A DNA stretch of 64,000 bases from CAYNKA01 sp964397655 (GTDB taxonomy: Bacteria > Spirochaetota > Spirochaetia > DTKZ01). The notes under the pieces are model-generated. The model was not told the DNA's origin and made no database searches. It saw nothing but the letters and a program-made list of their open reading frames with translations. A program made the translations under genes and the position numbers. The DNA lies in assembly GCA_964397655.1 (NCBI GenBank), contig CAYNKA010000001.1, positions 496,001 to 560,000 of the forward strand, given 5' to 3'. This document shows, in pieces, positions 60,296 to 64,000 of the stretch (within the stretch, counting starts at the first letter, position 1; the number at the start of each line of letters is the position of its first letter).

Positions 60296-62083
60296 TTAAA
60301 GGAAATTGTTCTGCTCCAGATACGCCCCCATTTGGATGCCTCCTTCCAGGAAACCCGCCTTTCGTTTTTTGATGACGACCTGCATGAGAACGACCCGCTG
60401 CTTCTTGTCGTAAATCCACTGTTTAATGTTGAACGGGTCGTTTTCCGAGATGCTCGTTTCGTCCGCGACGCTGCCGGGGAACACCCGGTCGACCATGTAA
60501 TCGTCGGAGAAGATCCCCGTTGTCAGGGCCCTCGCCCTGAATCCGAACAGCGCGGGGAAGAGGTTTTCCCGTGAATCGATTTCGACGGACTTTTCCAAAG
60601 GGCTGAAAGGCCTCTTCTGCAGGGAAAGGTAACTCGTTTTTTCCTTGTCGTCCCGAGAAAAAACGACAGGCACGAGAGTATCCGGATCGAGGGAGAGGAG
60701 AACGTTCTGCGCCTCGCGGATGCTTTTCACCTGCACGTTGTTGATCTTCCGGATCCTGTCCCCGACCCTCAACTTCGCTTCCTGCGCCGGAGAACCGGGG
60801 ACGATGTACAGAACCTCGAGGTCGCTCTTGTTCTCGTATACCGACGTCCCGATCCATGAATGCACGACCTCCCCCTGGTTGTACAGCTTGGGCAGGAATT
60901 TCCTCACCCAATAGCCGGGTATCGCGAAATTGACGCCTTCGAACTGCTCGATGCCCGCGAATACCACTCCCACGAGCCTGCCCGCCTCGTCCACCAAGGG
61001 CCCCCCCGAACTTCCCGGGTTTACAGGGACGTCCATCTGCATGGCGTCGCCCATCTGCAGAAACCTCCGACCGGTCGCCGAGACTATGCCCGAAGTTATC
61101 GTGTTCTCCAGTCCGCCCGGAGAGCCGATGGCGAGAATCCGGGTGCCGACCTGGAGTTCCTGGATGTCCGTGAAACCGAAGATGAATCCCGGTTCGACTT
61201 CGGTCTTGAGCAGGGCTATGTCGAAAATTCTGTCGTATCCTATAACCTTGGCGGGAATCTTTTCTTCGGTGCGGTTCGCCGGCCGGATGAAAAGCCGTGA
61301 ATAACCTTCGTAGGTGGGATCGACCTCGCTCGATATGACGTGATAATTCGTTATGAGATAACCTCTCGGGTCGATATAGAATCCGCTGCCGATGACCCGG
61401 TCCGGAAGTCCAACCCCCTTTTCGAATCTTATTCCGCGGTTCACCCAGATCGTAACCGCACCTCCCATGAGGTCCGGAGGCGAAAAGGACTTCATCTTGG
61501 ATTCAGCGAATTCCTCGGGGAAAGGCTTCTTCAACAGGTCGTGGATGCGTCTGATACGCTGGAGCGCGCTCGAGTTGTTGAGTTTGAACGCGCTCTCCGC
61601 ATAACTCCTGAGTTCCTCGTCGGAGACTCCCGAGAAGTCGGTCATTCGAAGAAAGGTATAGAGCGAAAGAACCGCGTTTCCCCGGCTCTTTTCCTCCTGC
61701 GACTGCATCAGAACGAGACGATTCCGATCCCAGGCGAATCCAGCCGGCAGTGAATTGAGGTTTTCCATCGAAATATAGAGCGTAAGGGCTCGGTCGAATT
61801 TCTTCTCCCGGACGGCCTTCTCGAAAAGATCGAGCAGTTTTCCCTTTCCCGAACCTTCGAGCCTTTCGAGTTCGTCCTCCGCGAGGAATCCGACCCTCTC
61901 GTTCCTGAGGGCGTTGATCCACTGAAGAGCCCTCGTGGGCTCGTCGGTGTCCACGAGACGCTGGATCTCCGTAGCGGTGATCTGCTCCAAGGTCTTCATC
62001 TCTTTGGGCGGCCGCGAAGGCGAGGTACACGAACCTAATAGCAATAAGAATACGGCGCAGGAGACAAAAACACGGTATTTCAT
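60296..62083 (-). CDS. Lipoprotein trypsin-like (S1C) protease with PDZ domain
   Basis: 595 residues. Lipoprotein signal with LLLLGSC lipobox (residue 19). A helical region (~25-190), then a trypsin-like domain with His in LITNYHVIS, Asp in DIALLK and Ser in VNPGSSGGPLVD, all in the right order. PDZ (~430-500, LEVLYIVPGSPAQEAKLRVGDRIRKINNVQV) and a C-terminal ~90 residues of unknown kind follow. Membrane-anchored in the periplasm; a DegP-like quality-control role is expected. Start overlaps the upstream TPR gene by ATGA. Confidence 0.9.
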   Translation of the reverse strand: MKYRVFVSCAVFLLLLGSCTSPSRPPKEMKTLEQITATEIQRLVDTDEPTRALQWINALRNERVGFLAEDELERLEGSGKGKLLDLFEKAVREKKFDRALTLYISMENLNSLPAGFAWDRNRLVLMQSQEEKSRGNAVLSLYTFLRMTDFSGVSDEELRSYAESAFKLNNSSALQRIRRIHDLLKKPFPEEFAESKMKSFSPPDLMGGAVTIWVNRGIRFEKGVGLPDRVIGSGFYIDPRGYLITNYHVISSEVDPTYEGYSRLFIRPANRTEEKIPAKVIGYDRIFDIALLKTEVEPGFIFGFTDIQELQVGTRILAIGSPGGLENTITSGIVSATGRRFLQMGDAMQMDVPVNPGSSGGPLVDEAGRLVGVVFAGIEQFEGVNFAIPGYWVRKFLPKLYNQGEVVHSWIGTSVYENKSDLEVLYIVPGSPAQEAKLRVGDRIRKINNVQVKSIREAQNVLLSLDPDTLVPVVFSRDDKEKTSYLSLQKRPFSPLEKSVEIDSRENLFPALFGFRARALTTGIFSDDYMVDRVFPGSVADETSISENDPFNIKQWIYDKKQRVVLMQVVIKKRKAGFLEGGIQMGAYLEQNNFL

Positions 62084-63789
62084 TCCTTCATCGCTCCATC
62101 CAGAATCGAGAGGGGTTTCCATAGCCTCGTAGGATCCACCGCAGCGGCGTCGAACACCCCGTCGAGCAGCGTGGAAAATTCCCTCACGCGGCCCGGGCCG
62201 TTTCGGTATTCCTTGGCGTCTATGAGTCCGTCTCCGTTCACGTCCCATTCCTTCATGCGGACAGGACCGAGTTTTTCCCTATAGATCGGATTCGGATTCT
62301 TCCCGAATTCCAGGGCCGTAAGGGTACCGTTCGAATAGATTTCCCGCAGATCGAAGGTTCCGTCCATATCGAGATCTCGCTCGCCGAGCAGGGGCTTTCC
62401 GTCCGAGAAATCCACACGTCGTCTCACCCTTTCACCGCTTCCGCCGGGTGCGATTTCTTCCAATTTTACGATTTCTCCGCCCTTCACCAGGTACCTGCGG
62501 AGAAAGGGAGAGGATGGAACGGATACTTCGATTTTGTATGCCGTCCTTCTCATGTCCTCGGGATCCGGCAGGGCGAAACTCCTGTCTATCCGGTAGCGAT
62601 GGAGAAGGCGCTCCGTGCGATCCGTCGAGCCGGGAAGATTCCTGATTAGCGGCGAGGCGGACCTTCCCGGCACCGGAAAGTAGGTCGTCTTTTCCCCGCC
62701 GCCGCTTACGATCTCGCAACGTTCGACGAACGGATAGTCCGAGTAATCCGCCGTGAACACGAAGTCTTTTCCGGCCAGGAAGACCTTCGCCGGCGATCCG
62801 TCCCGGAAGGTCACGGAAAATTCCGCCGTTCCGTCCTGATCCTCGTCGAGCGCGAATTCCTCGACCTCTCCTCCGCGCACGCGGTAGGTGATTTCCGGAA
62901 TGCCGTCGAAATCCTCGTCGATCGTCATGGGGCCGGAAAACGAGAGGAGCCTGCTTTCGAGAAGCTCCCGTGCCTTCCCCTTCGTCGCGAGAACCGCCCT
63001 CCGTATGAGATCGAGCGAGGAGATTCCGCCCTTGGCGAAGAACCTATCCAATTCCTTTTCGTCCGCCTTCCCGGATTCCAGGATGACGCAGGAAGCGCGG
63101 GGACTCGAGCCGCCGAGACGGTAGTATTCCTCCGCCAAGGCGAGCTTCTCCTCGACGGGGCCGTCCTGTTCGATGTAGGCGAGCAATGCGGCGAGGTATT
63201 CCGGATTCGAGCGTTTTCGCGTCAGGAAAAGACCGTTGCCGGGGCCGATTCCCCTGGTTCTGAAGGAGAGCTCCGCGAATCTGAAATCCTCGGGGAACAT
63301 CTCGAGGGCTTTATCAAGTTCCGCAAGGGCCTTTCCCCGTTCCTTGAGGCCTAAAAGACATTTGATTCGTATCAACAAGGAATCAGCCTCCCGGCCTGTC
63401 CGAGATCCCGAAGTTTCGAGCAGCTCCGCTGCATCCGCATAACGCCTGATATCGGCGAGGATGCGCGCCGCGAGAACAGTCCCGTCGAAGGATGAATAGG
63501 AGTGCCAATTACCGGCCTTGATCGCGGAGGTCGCAAGGTTCGCGGCTTCGCGGCGCCGGCCTTTTTCGGAAAGAATCACGGCCTTGAGGTACAGGGCGTC
63601 GGAATACAGGGGCTCGAACTGAAACGCGGTTTCGAGGATCGTTTCGGCTTCCGCGTACCTGCCCGCCGAAGCGAGGTCTCGCGCCGAATCGAAATAAATT
63701 TTGGCGAAACGAGGGTCGGCCCCTGCGGATAGGGGAAAAAGGACGATGATCCAGACCAGACAGACTATGACTGCATTCCTTTTCGCCAT
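62080..63789 (-). CDS. Exported TPR protein with acidic calcium-type loops
   Basis: 569 residues. Signal peptide (1-23, ending LSAGADP). TPR-like helices (~28-240: AKIYFDSARDLASAGRYAEAETILETAFQFEPLYSDALYLKAVIL). A long part with beta strands follows, carrying four acidic loops of dockerin or EF-hand-like type (DEDFDGIPEI, DEDQDGTAEF, DLDMDGTFDL, DVNGDGLIDAKE). Periplasmic; overlaps the protease gene by 4 bases, so the two likely work together. Function unknown. Confidence 0.85.
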   Translation of the reverse strand: MAKRNAVIVCLVWIIVLFPLSAGADPRFAKIYFDSARDLASAGRYAEAETILETAFQFEPLYSDALYLKAVILSEKGRRREAANLATSAIKAGNWHSYSSFDGTVLAARILADIRRYADAAELLETSGSRTGREADSLLIRIKCLLGLKERGKALAELDKALEMFPEDFRFAELSFRTRGIGPGNGLFLTRKRSNPEYLAALLAYIEQDGPVEEKLALAEEYYRLGGSSPRASCVILESGKADEKELDRFFAKGGISSLDLIRRAVLATKGKARELLESRLLSFSGPMTIDEDFDGIPEITYRVRGGEVEEFALDEDQDGTAEFSVTFRDGSPAKVFLAGKDFVFTADYSDYPFVERCEIVSGGGEKTTYFPVPGRSASPLIRNLPGSTDRTERLLHRYRIDRSFALPDPEDMRRTAYKIEVSVPSSPFLRRYLVKGGEIVKLEEIAPGGSGERVRRRVDFSDGKPLLGERDLDMDGTFDLREIYSNGTLTALEFGKNPNPIYREKLGPVRMKEWDVNGDGLIDAKEYRNGPGRVREFSTLLDGVFDAAAVDPTRLWKPLSILDGAMKE

Positions 63790-63892
63790 GGAGCCTCTTC
63801 GATATCATCGCCCGTTTCGAAGCGATTCGCACGCGGGATTCATGTCCGGCGGTACGTGGTTTGAATCCCCCATGCAATCCGCACCTTTCAGG

Positions 63893-63930
63893 ACCGACCA
63901 GCCGCGCGGCTGCGCGGCGGGTCGGTTTTC
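63893..63930 (+). terminator. GC-rich hairpin with short T run (possible terminator)
   Basis: ACCGACC/GGTCGGT stem with an inner GCCGCG/CGCGGC arm followed by TTTTC on the plus strand. No rightward gene ends before it in this window, so it may belong to an unseen small RNA or act in the leader of the leftward TPR gene. The rest of 63790-64000 shows no gene. Confidence 0.35.
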
Positions 63931-64000
63931 AAAAACCGCAATCCGAAAAAACGCCTCCACGGGCACCGCCGTTTTTACGCATCCTCTCCTTTGGTTTCCG

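Overview
The window looks like GC-rich spirochaete chromosome, closest in content to the Treponema/Spirochaeta group. The evidence is two adjacent FlaA-type flagellar sheath genes, a FlaB core flagellin, a PUR/DUF3276 (BpuR-like) gene, and a coiled-coil zinc-ribbon gene beside rpoD and dnaG. Genus assignment is inference; no rRNA gene is present.

Region 1 (1-900) holds a 5'-truncated tRNA-dihydrouridine synthase gene. Region 2 (901-14660) is a 13.7-kb integrated element in a tRNA-Leu(UAA) gene, bounded by a perfect 60-bp direct repeat. Its main genes run leftward: tyrosine integrase, XRE-type regulator, excisionase-like protein, replication ATPase, TubC_N-like protein, a terminase-small-subunit-like HTH protein, two small proteins, a ClpP-type prohead protease, an unknown 244-aa protein, a terminator, then tail fibre, baseplate hub and a sigma factor. 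A left arm carries a leftward three-gene operon with a consensus promoter and operator, a divergent ribbon-helix-helix gene, a broken ParB-like fragment and an AT-rich membrane 'moron'. No large terminase, portal, major capsid or tape-measure gene is visible. The layout (int, repressor-like, xis, rep, terS-like, a few morphogenesis genes) resembles phage-inducible chromosomal islands, so this is either a new type of spirochaete phage satellite or a precisely trimmed prophage. It is the most interesting part of the window.

Region 3 (14.6-30 kb): tRNA-Leu, tatD, a cyclic-nucleotide-domain histidine kinase, the flaA pair behind a perfect sigma-70 promoter, RNase P RNA, and a long leftward operon (YkgJ-type protein, MBL hydrolase, small protein, giant OmpA/FlgD-Ig repeat protein, mltG, dnaG, rpoD, zinc-ribbon protein). 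It ends at tRNA-Tyr.

Region 4 (30-45 kb): a REC-PAS regulator, marC, an ABM-domain protein, a NitT/TauT-type ABC transporter, tRNA-Thr, map, a HIT protein, a large helical protein, thiN, flaB with a textbook CsrA hairpin in its leader, a HisKA_2 sensor kinase, iadA, tRNA-Val and tRNA-Gly.

Region 5 (45-64 kb): the BpuR-like gene and rnhB in a convergent overlap, a PpiC-type periplasmic foldase with a DUF115/Maf-type gene, lepA, then a leftward signalling block (two large hybrid kinases, response regulators, cheY, cheB, cheR, cheA, STAS). A lipoprotein S1C protease and a TPR protein close the window. The host genes centre on periplasmic flagella, chemotaxis and envelope biogenesis, mixed with housekeeping replication, transcription and translation genes.
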